DNA of 12,765 nt from Treponema sp. GTDB lineage: Bacteria > Spirochaetota > Spirochaetia > Treponematales > Breznakiellaceae. The position numbers were made by a program, and so were the translations under genes. Where the stretch lies: contig JAISAN010000070.1 in the NCBI GenBank assembly GCA_031266635.1, positions 1-12,765 on the forward strand. Reading direction: 5' to 3'. The notes under the pieces were generated by a model that was not told the origin of the DNA, did no database searches, and was given only the letters and a program-made list of their open reading frames with translations. Shown piece by piece: positions 5,699 through 12,765 of the stretch; positions within the stretch are counted from its first letter, which is position 1, and the number at the start of each line of letters is the position of its first letter.

Positions 5699-6709
5699 AT
5701 GAAAAGAAATCTTGCGGTATGCGCGGTCTTGTGCGCTGTGTTGGCGCTTGCCTGTTCTCCAAAAAAGCAGGCTGACGGCGGGACAACGGGAGCCCAGGCT
5801 CTAAAAATTGTCCTGATATTGCCCGGCCCGGTGAATGACCAAAGCTGGAACGCGATTAACTACGCGGGGCTTGAAAAATGTAACGCCACGCTGGGGACAA
5901 AAATGGAATATGTGGAAAATGTCCAGGCCCCGGATTATGAATCCACCTTCAGGAACTACGCGGAACGGGGCTATGATCTTATCATGGCGGCGGGAACCCA
6001 GTTTGACGAGGCGGCCAACAAGGTGGCCGCGAATTATCCCAATTCTGTTTTCTGCGTGGTCAACGGCATGGTCGCCCAGGGGGATAATGTGGCCCCCATT
6101 TTCCCCAGGGAATATGAGGCCAGTTATGTGGCGGCCCTTATCGCCGGGGAGGTCTCTCCCGGCGGGCAGTTTGCTACCATCGGCGGATTCCCCAATAACG
6201 CGATGGAAAAACTGCTTGATGTCTACGAAAAAGTTTCCGTTCAGATTGCCAAAGACCGGGGACTAAGCAGGGCCCGGGCGGTCAGGGCATACGCGAATTC
6301 CTGGGATGACGTATCCCTGGGAAAACAGATGGCGGAAACCATGATAGGCAACGGGGCCGACACCCTGTTTGTTTACGCCAATCAGGTGGGCCTTGGGTCT
6401 ATTCAGGCCGCCAGGGAAAAGCACATAACATTTATCGGTTTTTCCGGGGATCAAACCACCATCGCTCCCGATACGGTAGTCGCTTCGGTGCTGTTTGATT
6501 TTGAAACATTTTATGTATGGGCGGTTGAAGCGTTTATCAACGGTACCCTCAATGGAAACACCGTACACGAAGCGGGGATAAAAGAAAATATTTTTGTTCC
6601 CGTGTATACTCAGGCCGTTTCACAGGAAATACAGGATCGGGTCGCGGCAGGCATAGCGAAGGCGGCGGCGGGCGAAGTGGACTTTAGTTCCATGTTTGTG
6701 AATCCCTGA
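5699..6709 (+). CDS. BMP/PnrA-family substrate-binding lipoprotein of an ABC importer
   Basis: This 336-residue lipoprotein captures the substrate for the importer encoded downstream. ATG 5699 is preferred over an in-frame TTG at 5693 because GGAGGAG (5685-5691) sits 7 nt before the ATG but directly abuts the TTG. The N-terminus KRNLAVCAVLCAVLALACS is a lipoprotein signal with lipid-bearing Cys19, and a low-complexity linker follows. The mature part fits the Bmp/Med/PnrA fold: LPGPVNDQSWNAINYAGLEK near residues 41-60, YDLIMAAGTQFDEAA, then IGFSGDQ. Treponema PnrA (TmpC) of this family binds purine nucleosides. Here the neighbouring purine-type hydroxylase suggests a purine nucleoside or base, possibly urate or xanthine, but specificity cannot be read from the sequence. 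Confidence 0.88.
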   Translation: MKRNLAVCAVLCAVLALACSPKKQADGGTTGAQALKIVLILPGPVNDQSWNAINYAGLEKCNATLGTKMEYVENVQAPDYESTFRNYAERGYDLIMAAGTQFDEAANKVAANYPNSVFCVVNGMVAQGDNVAPIFPREYEASYVAALIAGEVSPGGQFATIGGFPNNAMEKLLDVYEKVSVQIAKDRGLSRARAVRAYANSWDDVSLGKQMAETMIGNGADTLFVYANQVGLGSIQAAREKHITFIGFSGDQTTIAPDTVVASVLFDFETFYVWAVEAFINGTLNGNTVHEAGIKENIFVPVYTQAVSQEIQDRVAAGIAKAAAGEVDFSSMFVNP

Positions 6710-6724
6710 TTTCCCGGTTTTGAT

Positions 6725-8245
6725 ATGGGCGTACCTTTTTTTGAGCTTGCGCGTATTACCAAATATTTTTCAAAGGTAATAGCAAACAAAGATGTTGATT
6801 TTTCAATAGAGCGGGGTGAAGTAGTCGCCCTGCTCGGTGAAAACGGCGCGGGAAAAAGTACGCTCATGAAAATTCTCTATGGTCTTTACCGCGCGGACGA
6901 GGGACAAATTCTGATGGATGGGCTTATCCGGAAAATACTTTCCCCCAAAGACGCCATGTCTTTGGGAATATCCATGATCCAGCAGCATTTTTCCCTCGTG
7001 GCGGCCCATACGGTTATTGAAAATATTATTCTTGGCAGCGTTCACGGCAAAATAGATTACCGCAAACAGGAAACCGCCATTAAAGCCCTGGCGGAGAAAT
7101 ACGGATTTGTTCTTAATGTCAAGGCAAAGATCCGGGATTTACCGGTGGGCGATCAGCAAAAGGTGGAGATCCTTAAAGCCCTCTATCAAAAGACCCGTCT
7201 TCTTATTATGGATGAACCCACGGCGGTATTAACTCCCCAGGAAACGGCGAATTTAATGGTTTTTGTGAAAGAATTTGTAAAAGAGGGAAATTCCGTTATT
7301 TTTATTACCCACAAGCTAAAAGAAGTTCTGGAAGTGGCGGACCGGATTGTGGTTATGAGAAACGGGAAAAAATGCGGGGATATAAAAAAAACCGAGACCG
7401 ATGAAAAACAGCTTGCCCGGCTTATGATCGGTAAAGATTTGGTCCCCGTTGATGACCGTGCCGCGCGTCCGCCTCCCCGGAAGCGGGAAGCCCTGGTGTT
7501 AAAAAATGTCAGCCTGGGGGGCGGGAAGCTGCCCCTCCTTAACTCGGTGAGTTTTTCTGTTTTTGAGGGCGAAGTTTTTGGCATTGCCGGAGTGAGCGGC
7601 AACGGGCAGCAGGAACTTTGTGAAGCCATCTGCGGCGCCCTGCCGCTTGGCGGTGGTTCCATAGAGCTTATGGGTGAAGACATTAGCGCCCTTTCAATTC
7701 ATGACCGGATACAGAGGGGCATTGGATACGTGGTGTCAAACCGGCATAAAGAAGGGCTGGTTTTGGACATGAGCGTCGCCGAAAACATGATATTAAAAAA
7801 ATCTTTTGACCGGCGATGGATAAAACGCGGCCTTTTTGACCGGAACCGGATTGCCAGTTACGCGGTTAAGGCCATAGAGGATTTTCAAATAAAAACGCCG
7901 GGACCCGAAGCGTTAACAAAGGGGCTTTCGGGAGGTAATCAGCAAAAGGTGGTTTTGGCCAGGGAAGTTGACTGTGGTGAAAAACTCATTATCTTTGATC
8001 AGCCTACCCGGGGGCTTGATTTGGGCGCTATTGATAACATCCATAAAATAATTTTATCCCAACGGGAAAAGGGGAAAAGTATTCTGCTGGTTTCTACGGA
8101 GCTTAGTGAAATTTTTACCCTGGCGGATCGTATTGCGGTAATCTACAAAGGCGCTATTCAGGGCGTTTTTGAAAAATCGGAATTAACGCCGGAAAAAACC
8201 GGCCTTTTGATGGCAGGATACGCTATGGATAAGGCCGCTGTATGA
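6725..8245 (+). CDS. Double-domain ABC importer ATPase (NupO/YufO-like)
   Basis: This 506-residue cytoplasmic ATPase drives the nucleoside-type importer and joins two ABC domains in one chain. Domain 1 has Walker A GENGAGKST (38-46), Q-loop Gln86, a relaxed signature VGDQQKVEI (141-149), Walker B LLIMDEP (159-165) and switch His196. Domain 2 has a degenerate Walker A, GVSGNGQQE (289-297), lacking the Lys-Ser/Thr. It has an intact signature LSGGNQQKV (401-409), and Gln426 replaces the catalytic Glu in Walker B (FDQPTRGLD). This asymmetry is normal for the RbsA/YufO type, with one competent ATP site. The start lies 15 nt after the lipoprotein stop without a good ribosome binding site, so translation may depend on coupling. 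Confidence 0.92.
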   Translation: MGVPFFELARITKYFSKVIANKDVDFSIERGEVVALLGENGAGKSTLMKILYGLYRADEGQILMDGLIRKILSPKDAMSLGISMIQQHFSLVAAHTVIENIILGSVHGKIDYRKQETAIKALAEKYGFVLNVKAKIRDLPVGDQQKVEILKALYQKTRLLIMDEPTAVLTPQETANLMVFVKEFVKEGNSVIFITHKLKEVLEVADRIVVMRNGKKCGDIKKTETDEKQLARLMIGKDLVPVDDRAARPPPRKREALVLKNVSLGGGKLPLLNSVSFSVFEGEVFGIAGVSGNGQQELCEAICGALPLGGGSIELMGEDISALSIHDRIQRGIGYVVSNRHKEGLVLDMSVAENMILKKSFDRRWIKRGLFDRNRIASYAVKAIEDFQIKTPGPEALTKGLSGGNQQKVVLAREVDCGEKLIIFDQPTRGLDLGAIDNIHKIILSQREKGKSILLVSTELSEIFTLADRIAVIYKGAIQGVFEKSELTPEKTGLLMAGYAMDKAAV

Positions 8246-9312
8246 ACGCGAAATTCCGGGATCTGGTTTTGATGAATATTCTGGCGGTAGCCGCGGGTTT
8301 GTTTTTTAGCGGAATTTTGCTGCTGTTTTTGAAAAAAAATCCCCTTGAGGCCTTTGCCGTCCTCTTTGGTTCCGTTGCAAGAGATCGGTATACCTTCGCC
8401 GATATATTTGTCAAAGCAACGCCGCTTATTTTTTCCGGCCTTGCGTTTTCTTTTACCTATAAGGCGAATCTTTTTAATATTGGAGCCCAGGGACAGTTTT
8501 ATATCGGCGCGGTTGCCGCCGTGGCGGCGTCCCTGCTGATAGGCGCTTCTCTTCCTTCGTTTTTATCCCTGCCGCTTGTTTTTATTATTGTGGTTCTTTG
8601 CGGCGGGATCTGGGGGGCCTTTATCGGGTTCGTCAAGGCCCGGTTCAAGTCAAATGAATTTCTTGTCAGCATGATGTCTACCTATGTGGCCCTGGCGATT
8701 ATGAATTATCTGCTGCGGACGGTTCTTATGGAGACAAAAGGTGAATATCCGCAGACTGATTCTTTGGCCGCTTCCCTGTGGCTTCCCGTTTTTATCAAGG
8801 GCACCCGGCTTCATGGCGGATTTTTGCTCGCCCTGGCCGCGGCAATCGCCATTTGGATTCTCCTCTATAAAACCGGATTTGGGTACCGGATCCGCGTGGT
8901 GGGATTTAACGCCAACGCCGCGCGGCTTGCGGGTATTGAGATAAACCGTTTGTATGTGGCCGCCTTTTTTATCGCCGGCGCCCTGGCCGCCTGCGCCGGA
9001 TTTACCGAAGTGAACGGGGTTCAACACATGCTGATCCAGGGATTTAATCCCAATATCGGATCGGCGGGTATTGGCATTGCCATTTTAGCCAACGCGAATC
9101 CGGTGGGCGTTATTTTCGCGTCCATACTTTTTGGGGCCCTTTCCGTGGGGGGAACCATCATGGGACAGTTGTCCGGCATACCCTCCAGTATCATAGAGCT
9201 GATGCAGGGCTTTGTGATGATTTTTGTTATCCTTTCCTATTTTGTCCGGGCCAAACTGGAAACGGGCAGGGAAAAGCGCCGGATCAGGCAAACGGAAACG
9301 GCGGGTATATGA
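8242..9312 (+). CDS. ABC importer permease 1 (NupP/YufP-like, BPD_transp_2)
   Basis: This 356-residue inner-membrane protein forms half of the translocation channel. It has roughly eight to ten hydrophobic segments, the first at about 8-30. It carries the family signatures NLFNIGAQGQFYIGA (76-90) and VVGFNANAARLAGI (219-232), the latter being the cytoplasmic loop that contacts the ATPase. It overlaps the ATPase stop by ATGA at 8242-8245, indicating translational coupling. The C-terminus (KLETGREKRRIRQTETAGI) is charged and cytoplasmic. Sequence and order (ATPase, long permease, short permease) match nucleoside importers of the YufOPQ/Bmp type. Confidence 0.9.
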   Translation: MNAKFRDLVLMNILAVAAGLFFSGILLLFLKKNPLEAFAVLFGSVARDRYTFADIFVKATPLIFSGLAFSFTYKANLFNIGAQGQFYIGAVAAVAASLLIGASLPSFLSLPLVFIIVVLCGGIWGAFIGFVKARFKSNEFLVSMMSTYVALAIMNYLLRTVLMETKGEYPQTDSLAASLWLPVFIKGTRLHGGFLLALAAAIAIWILLYKTGFGYRIRVVGFNANAARLAGIEINRLYVAAFFIAGALAACAGFTEVNGVQHMLIQGFNPNIGSAGIGIAILANANPVGVIFASILFGALSVGGTIMGQLSGIPSSIIELMQGFVMIFVILSYFVRAKLETGREKRRIRQTETAGI

Positions 9313-10220
9313 TAAATCTATTGATACAGACCATACGGATGGGGACGCCGCTTCTCTACGGTTCCATATCCGAAGTGTACGCCGAGCGATCCGGGGTTAT
9401 GGTTACGGCCATTGAAGGTATTTTTTTGATGGGAGCCTGGGCGGGATTTGCCGGGGCCTATCTTTCGGGGAGTCTGGCCCTGGGCTGCGCCGCCGCGATC
9501 TTGGCGGGGATTCTTACATCCGCCGTATACGGGTGGATATGTATTTACCTGAAACAACATCAGGTTGTTACCGGTACGGCCATTAATATCCTCGCCCTTG
9601 GTGTCTGTTCGTTTTTTCAGCGGGTAATATTTGGCGTTCCCCTGACGCCGCTTACCGTCCAGCCCCTTCCGGTTATACCGGTTCCGTTTTTATCGGCTAT
9701 CCCGGTAATAGGCAGCGTGTTATTCCGGCAGAATATTCTAACCTATCTGTTGTATATTATTGTTCCCCTGTCCTGGTATGTGTTGTATAGAACTTCCCTG
9801 GGATTAACCATTCGTTCCGTCGGAGAAAACCCCGAATCGGTCGATGTGGCGGGAATCAATGTAAATACCGTCCGGTTTTCCCTGGTTCTGGTCGCGGGAC
9901 TTATGGGAGGGCTGGCGGGAGCTTTTTATTCGATTGGTTATCTTGGCATGTTTACCACCACCATGATAGGCGGCAGGGGCTGGATAGCTTTTGCCATTTG
10001 TTTTCTCGGAAACTGGAACCCCCGGGGGGCGCTGATCGGGACTCTGGTATTTGGTTTTGCCGAAGCGGTTTCGATTTATATGCGTTCTGTCAGCGGAATG
10101 GTATTTCCCAATGAACTTTTTATCGCCTTTCCCTATATTCTTACTATTGTACTTACAATTATGCGTAAATCCTTTGATACGCCGGAACGGCTTGGTATTC
10201 CCTACTCAAAAGAAAATTAG
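9309..10220 (+). CDS. ABC importer permease 2 (NupQ/YufQ-like, BPD_transp_2)
   Basis: This 303-residue membrane protein is the second channel subunit. It begins with a hydrophobic N-terminus, has the conserved EGIFLMGAWAGFAGAY (36-51) and the coupling-loop motif SVGENPESVDVAGI (170-183), followed by VAGLMGGLAGAFYSIGYLG. It overlaps permease 1 by ATGA (9309-9312). It ends the importer operon; no clear intrinsic terminator follows before promoter P3. Confidence 0.9.
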   Translation: MINLLIQTIRMGTPLLYGSISEVYAERSGVMVTAIEGIFLMGAWAGFAGAYLSGSLALGCAAAILAGILTSAVYGWICIYLKQHQVVTGTAINILALGVCSFFQRVIFGVPLTPLTVQPLPVIPVPFLSAIPVIGSVLFRQNILTYLLYIIVPLSWYVLYRTSLGLTIRSVGENPESVDVAGINVNTVRFSLVLVAGLMGGLAGAFYSIGYLGMFTTTMIGGRGWIAFAICFLGNWNPRGALIGTLVFGFAEAVSIYMRSVSGMVFPNELFIAFPYILTIVLTIMRKSFDTPERLGIPYSKEN

Positions 10221-10300
10221 ACCTTTCCGGTACTCTATTGAACCTCAGATTCGCGCCAACCGGGGTTTGAAACAATTTCATCATAAAAATAGAAAAACAC

Positions 10301-10329
10301 TTGACTAAAAAAAATTTCAGTGGTATAAT
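10301..10329 (+). promoter_or_regulatory. Sigma70 promoter P3 with operator-like element
   Basis: TTGACT (10301-10306), a 17-nt spacer and TATAAT (10324-10329) lie 32 nt before the ridA start. The spacer contains CTAAAAAAAATTTCAG (10305-10320). Its right half is identical to the P2 palindrome (ATTTCAG) and its left half is degenerate. The 80 bases before it (10221-10300) hold no gene or clear terminator. Confidence 0.8.
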
Positions 10330-10361
10330 GAAATAAATCACACCGAGAAGGAACTGAAAAA

Positions 10362-10736
10362 ATGAAAGTGATTCAAACTTCGGCGGCGCCCGCCGCCATC
10401 GGGCCGTATTCCCAGGGTTTTGTCTCCGGGCATCTGGTATTCACATCGGGCCAAATTCCCCTTTTCCCCGGATCGGGGGAGGTGGCGGGGACAACTATCG
10501 CTGAACAGACCGAACAGGTTATTAAAAACCTGACGGCGGTGCTGGAAGCCGGGGGCTCGTCTCTTTCCCGGGTGATAAAAACCACCTGTTTTCTGGCGGA
10601 TATGAACGATTTTGCGGCCTTTAACGAGGTATACGCGAAACATTTCTCCGGGAAGCCCGCCCGTTCCACCGTGGCGGTCCGGCAGCTCCCCAAAAGCGTG
10701 CTGGTGGAAATCGAAGCGGTGGCGGAAACGGACTGA
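10362..10736 (+). CDS. ridA: RidA-family 2-iminobutanoate/2-iminopropanoate deaminase
   Basis: This 124-residue trimeric cytoplasmic enzyme hydrolyses reactive enamine/imine intermediates such as 2-aminoacrylate to keto acids and ammonia. It has the usual family length and motifs: IGPYSQG (13-19), FTSGQIP (27-33), the substrate-carboxylate Arg101 in PARSTVAV, and VEIEAVA with Glu118 near the end. GAAGGA (10347-10352) is the ribosome binding site. It is the first gene of the unit and sits directly before diaminopropionate ammonia-lyase. That enzyme releases aminoacrylate, so here RidA probably acts as a pathway enzyme and not only as general housekeeping. Confidence 0.92.
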   Translation: MKVIQTSAAPAAIGPYSQGFVSGHLVFTSGQIPLFPGSGEVAGTTIAEQTEQVIKNLTAVLEAGGSSLSRVIKTTCFLADMNDFAAFNEVYAKHFSGKPARSTVAVRQLPKSVLVEIEAVAETD

Positions 10737-10750
10737 ACCAAGGGTTTGAT

Positions 10751-11968
10751 ATGAACGAACCGATCAAATGGACAAAAAACAACATGCCGGAGACGGACTG
10801 TTCGCAAAGCCTTTCGCTGCTCACGCTCCCGGAAATGGAAAAGGCCCACCGGTTTCACCGGAGTTTTCCCCAGTACGAGGAAACGCCGCTGGCCGACTTA
10901 TCCCATCTGGCCGCTTACCTCGGCATCAAGGGCTTTTACGTTAAGGACGAATCCTTCCGTTTCGGCCTGAATGCCTTCAAGGTGCTGGGGGGTTCCTACG
11001 CCATCGCCAAATACATAGCCGGGCGGCTGGGGAAGGACATTTCCGAAATCAGCTACGAAACCCTGGTTTCCGATGAGACCAAGGAACGGCTGGGGGATCT
11101 GACCTTTTACACCGCCACCGACGGGAACCACGGCCGGGGGGTTGCCTGGGCGGCCAACAAACTCCGCCAGAAATCGGTGGTCCTCATGCCCAGGGGTTCT
11201 TCCCGGACCCGGCTGCAAAACATCCTCAGCGAAGGGGCGGAGGCCTGCATCACCGATTTGAATTATGACGACGCGGTCAGGCTGGCCAATTCCCGGGCGG
11301 TGAAAGACCCCAACGGGGTGATGGTTCAGGATACCGCCTGGGAGGGCTACGAGGAAATTCCCGGCTGGATCATGCAGGGTTACGGTTCTATGTCCTATGA
11401 GGCGTGGAACCAGCTCGAGGCCGTGGGGGTTGAACGGCCTACCCACATCTTTGTCCAGGCCGGGGTCGGTTCCCTGGCGGGATCGGTAACGGGATTTTTC
11501 GCCAACCTCTTTCCCGATAATTGCCCGGTTATCACCGTAGTTGAAGCATCCGCCGCGGATTGTCTGTATATTTCCGCGCTGGCGGGAAAATTGGTATCGG
11601 TAGGGGGAGATCTGAGTACCATTATGGCGGGCCTGGCTTGCGGAGAGGGAAACACCATTTCGTGGGAGATACTGAAAAACCACGCGCGCTTCTTTGTCTC
11701 CGCCCCCGACTGGGTTGCCGCCCGGGGGATGCGGGTTCTGGGAGTACCCCTCAAGGGAGACCCCAAGGTGATCTCCGGTGAATCCGGCGCGGTTACCACG
11801 GGCCTGGTCTTCAGCCTCCTCAGGCACGACAACTACCGGGACCTGCGGGAAGCCCTGGGTCTTGACGGCAGTTCAACGGTTCTGCTTTTCAGTACCGAAG
11901 GAAACACAGACCCGGAAAAATTCCGGGACGTCGTGTGGGACGGAGAATTTTCTAGTTTTGAGAAATAG
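10751..11968 (+). CDS. ygeX: Diaminopropionate ammonia-lyase (PLP)
   Basis: This 405-residue fold-type II PLP enzyme splits 2,3-diaminopropionate to pyruvate and two ammonia, through aminoacrylate. Its length is close to the E. coli enzyme (398). Lys77 in RFGLNAFKVLGG is the Schiff-base lysine at the same number as in E. coli. ATDGNHGRG (122-130) and VQDTAWEGYEEIP (192-204) contain Asp124 and Asp194, which should correspond to the two catalytic Asp residues (120 and 189). VQAGVGSLAGSV is the phosphate-binding glycine loop. It starts 14 nt after ridA with AAGGG as a weak ribosome binding site. YgeX is part of the gene set linked to selenium-dependent hydroxylases and anaerobic purine breakdown. 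Confidence 0.93.
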   Translation: MNEPIKWTKNNMPETDCSQSLSLLTLPEMEKAHRFHRSFPQYEETPLADLSHLAAYLGIKGFYVKDESFRFGLNAFKVLGGSYAIAKYIAGRLGKDISEISYETLVSDETKERLGDLTFYTATDGNHGRGVAWAANKLRQKSVVLMPRGSSRTRLQNILSEGAEACITDLNYDDAVRLANSRAVKDPNGVMVQDTAWEGYEEIPGWIMQGYGSMSYEAWNQLEAVGVERPTHIFVQAGVGSLAGSVTGFFANLFPDNCPVITVVEASAADCLYISALAGKLVSVGGDLSTIMAGLACGEGNTISWEILKNHARFFVSAPDWVAARGMRVLGVPLKGDPKVISGESGAVTTGLVFSLLRHDNYRDLREALGLDGSSTVLLFSTEGNTDPEKFRDVVWDGEFSSFEK

Positions 11969-12016
11969 GGATTAGGACTACTAAGTCTGTTACGGAAAAT
12001 ATATGAGGAGATTGAA

Positions 12017-12765
12017 ATGATTGATTTTGCGGCGATTAAGAAAGCGGCGGAGTCCTATGAAAAGGACATGACCACATTCCTGCGGGATCTGGTGCGACTC
12101 CCCGGTGAAAGCTGTGGCGAAAAGGAAACCGCCGAGCGGATCGTGGCGGAGATGAAAAAAGTCGGTTTCGATGAGGCAGAGATCGACAAGATGGGGAATG
12201 TCCTTGGTTACATGGGGACGGGAAAAACCCTTATTGCTTTTGACGGTCACATCGACACCGTGGGTATAGGCAACCGGGCAATTTGGAAGTTCGACCCCTA
12301 CGAGGGCTACGAAACCGCGGAGGACATCGGCGGCCGGGGAACTTCGGACCAGCTGGGGGGACCGGTGGCCTCGGTATACGGCGCGAAGATCATGAAGGAT
12401 CTGGGGCTTCTTTCCGACAAGTCCCGGGTTCTCGGAAGCGGTACGGTTCAGGAAGAAGACTGCGACGGCCTTTGCTGGGAGTACATCATCAAGGAAGAGG
12501 GGATTAAACCTGAATTTGTGGTGATCACCGAACCCACCAACGGCAACATCTACCGGGGCCAGCGGGGACGAATGGAAATCCGGGTGGAGGTCCAGGGTGT
12601 TTCCTGCCACGGTTCTGCCCCGGAACGGGGAGACAACGCCATCTACAAAATGGGTGAGATCATCGGCGAGGTAAAAGAACTGAACAGCCGCCTCAAGGAC
12701 GATCCCTTCCTGGGCAAGGGAACCCTGGCGGTTTCCCAGATCTACTTCAGCTCCCCTTCCCGCTG
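12017..12765 (+). CDS. ygeY: YgeY-type M20 family metallohydrolase (3' partial)
   Basis: The frame opens at ATG 12017 after GAGGAGA (12005-12011) and stays open to the window end, giving 249 residues of an expected 400 or more. It is an M20/ArgE/DapE-type di-zinc hydrolase: His78-x-Asp80 in FDGHIDTVG, metal-bridging Asp111 in GRGTSDQLGG, catalytic Glu146-Glu147 in TVQEED, Glu172 in VITEPTNG, and the start of the dimerisation domain with His198 (CHGSAPERG). These motifs match the selenium-metabolism-linked YgeY subgroup, which usually follows ygeX. Its exact substrate is unsettled; a deacylase or deacetylase step yielding diaminopropionate or a related amine would fit the context. It lies 48 nt after ygeX, probably in the same transcript. 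Confidence 0.9.
   Translation, partial: MIDFAAIKKAAESYEKDMTTFLRDLVRLPGESCGEKETAERIVAEMKKVGFDEAEIDKMGNVLGYMGTGKTLIAFDGHIDTVGIGNRAIWKFDPYEGYETAEDIGGRGTSDQLGGPVASVYGAKIMKDLGLLSDKSRVLGSGTVQEEDCDGLCWEYIIKEEGIKPEFVVITEPTNGNIYRGQRGRMEIRVEVQGVSCHGSAPERGDNAIYKMGEIIGEVKELNSRLKDDPFLGKGTLAVSQIYFSSPSR

Noticed and set aside
10898..11827. Minus-strand frame of 309 codons opposite ygeX
   Set aside because: Shadow frame; the + strand shows full conservation of a PLP enzyme including Lys77.
11990..12610. Minus-strand frame of 206 codons at the window end
   Set aside because: Shadow of the open YgeY frame, whose metal-binding motifs are clear on the + strand.
1..12765. CRISPR array, tRNA or rRNA genes
   Set aside because: I saw no regularly spaced repeats and no tRNA- or rRNA-like sequence on either strand when reading through.

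Overview
The window looks like part of a bacterial chromosome from an anaerobic, probably host-associated spirochete of the Treponema group. This assignment is inferred from the gene repertoire and the type of mobile debris; no rRNA or other phylogenetic marker is present. It splits into a scrap region (about 1-2100) and a dense catabolic locus on the + strand (about 2106-12765).

Scrap region. The window opens with the C-terminal end of an unrecognised protein with a lysine-rich tail (1-252). A perfect 9-bp hairpin (322-342) follows, and 7 nt beyond it starts the 5' part of a group II intron (350 to about 909). The intron breaks off after the first 24 or so codons of its reverse transcriptase/maturase. 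On the minus strand lie a short fragment resembling an IS3-family transposase C-terminus, the N-terminal piece of a PIN-domain (VapC-like) toxin, and its apparently complete antitoxin (1190-1444). A decayed Rpn/PD-(D/E)XK-nuclease fragment (minus strand, up to 1983) follows, overlapped by an imperfect inverted repeat around a 75-bp segment (1727-1801). Nothing here looks like a working element except possibly the antitoxin.

Catabolic locus. There are three transcription units, each with a sigma70-type promoter. Unit 1 (promoter 2106-2134) encodes a 905-residue fused [2Fe-2S]/molybdopterin hydroxylase of the xanthine dehydrogenase family, then a YheO/DauR-type PAS-HTH regulator one base downstream. 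Unit 2 (promoter 5619-5646) encodes a complete BMP/PnrA-type ABC importer: lipoprotein, double-ABC ATPase and two permeases, with ATGA overlaps at the ATPase-permease and permease-permease junctions. Unit 3 (promoter 10301-10329) encodes RidA, a diaminopropionate ammonia-lyase (YgeX) and a YgeY-type M20 hydrolase cut by the window end.

How it fits together. YgeX, YgeY and an XdhD-type hydroxylase belong to the gene set linked in the literature to selenium-dependent molybdenum hydroxylases and to anaerobic purine/uric acid breakdown. The importer family is known for purine nucleosides. RidA clears 2-aminoacrylate, the reactive intermediate released by diaminopropionate ammonia-lyase. The simplest reading is an anaerobic purine-salvage/degradation locus: uptake, hydroxylation at the ring, and recovery of nitrogen and carbon from the opened ring.

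The most interesting signal is regulatory. All three promoters carry the same palindrome-like element (half-site CTGAAAT/ATTTCAG) between -35 and -10, so the locus appears to be one regulon, and the PAS-HTH protein encoded inside it is the obvious candidate to bind there.
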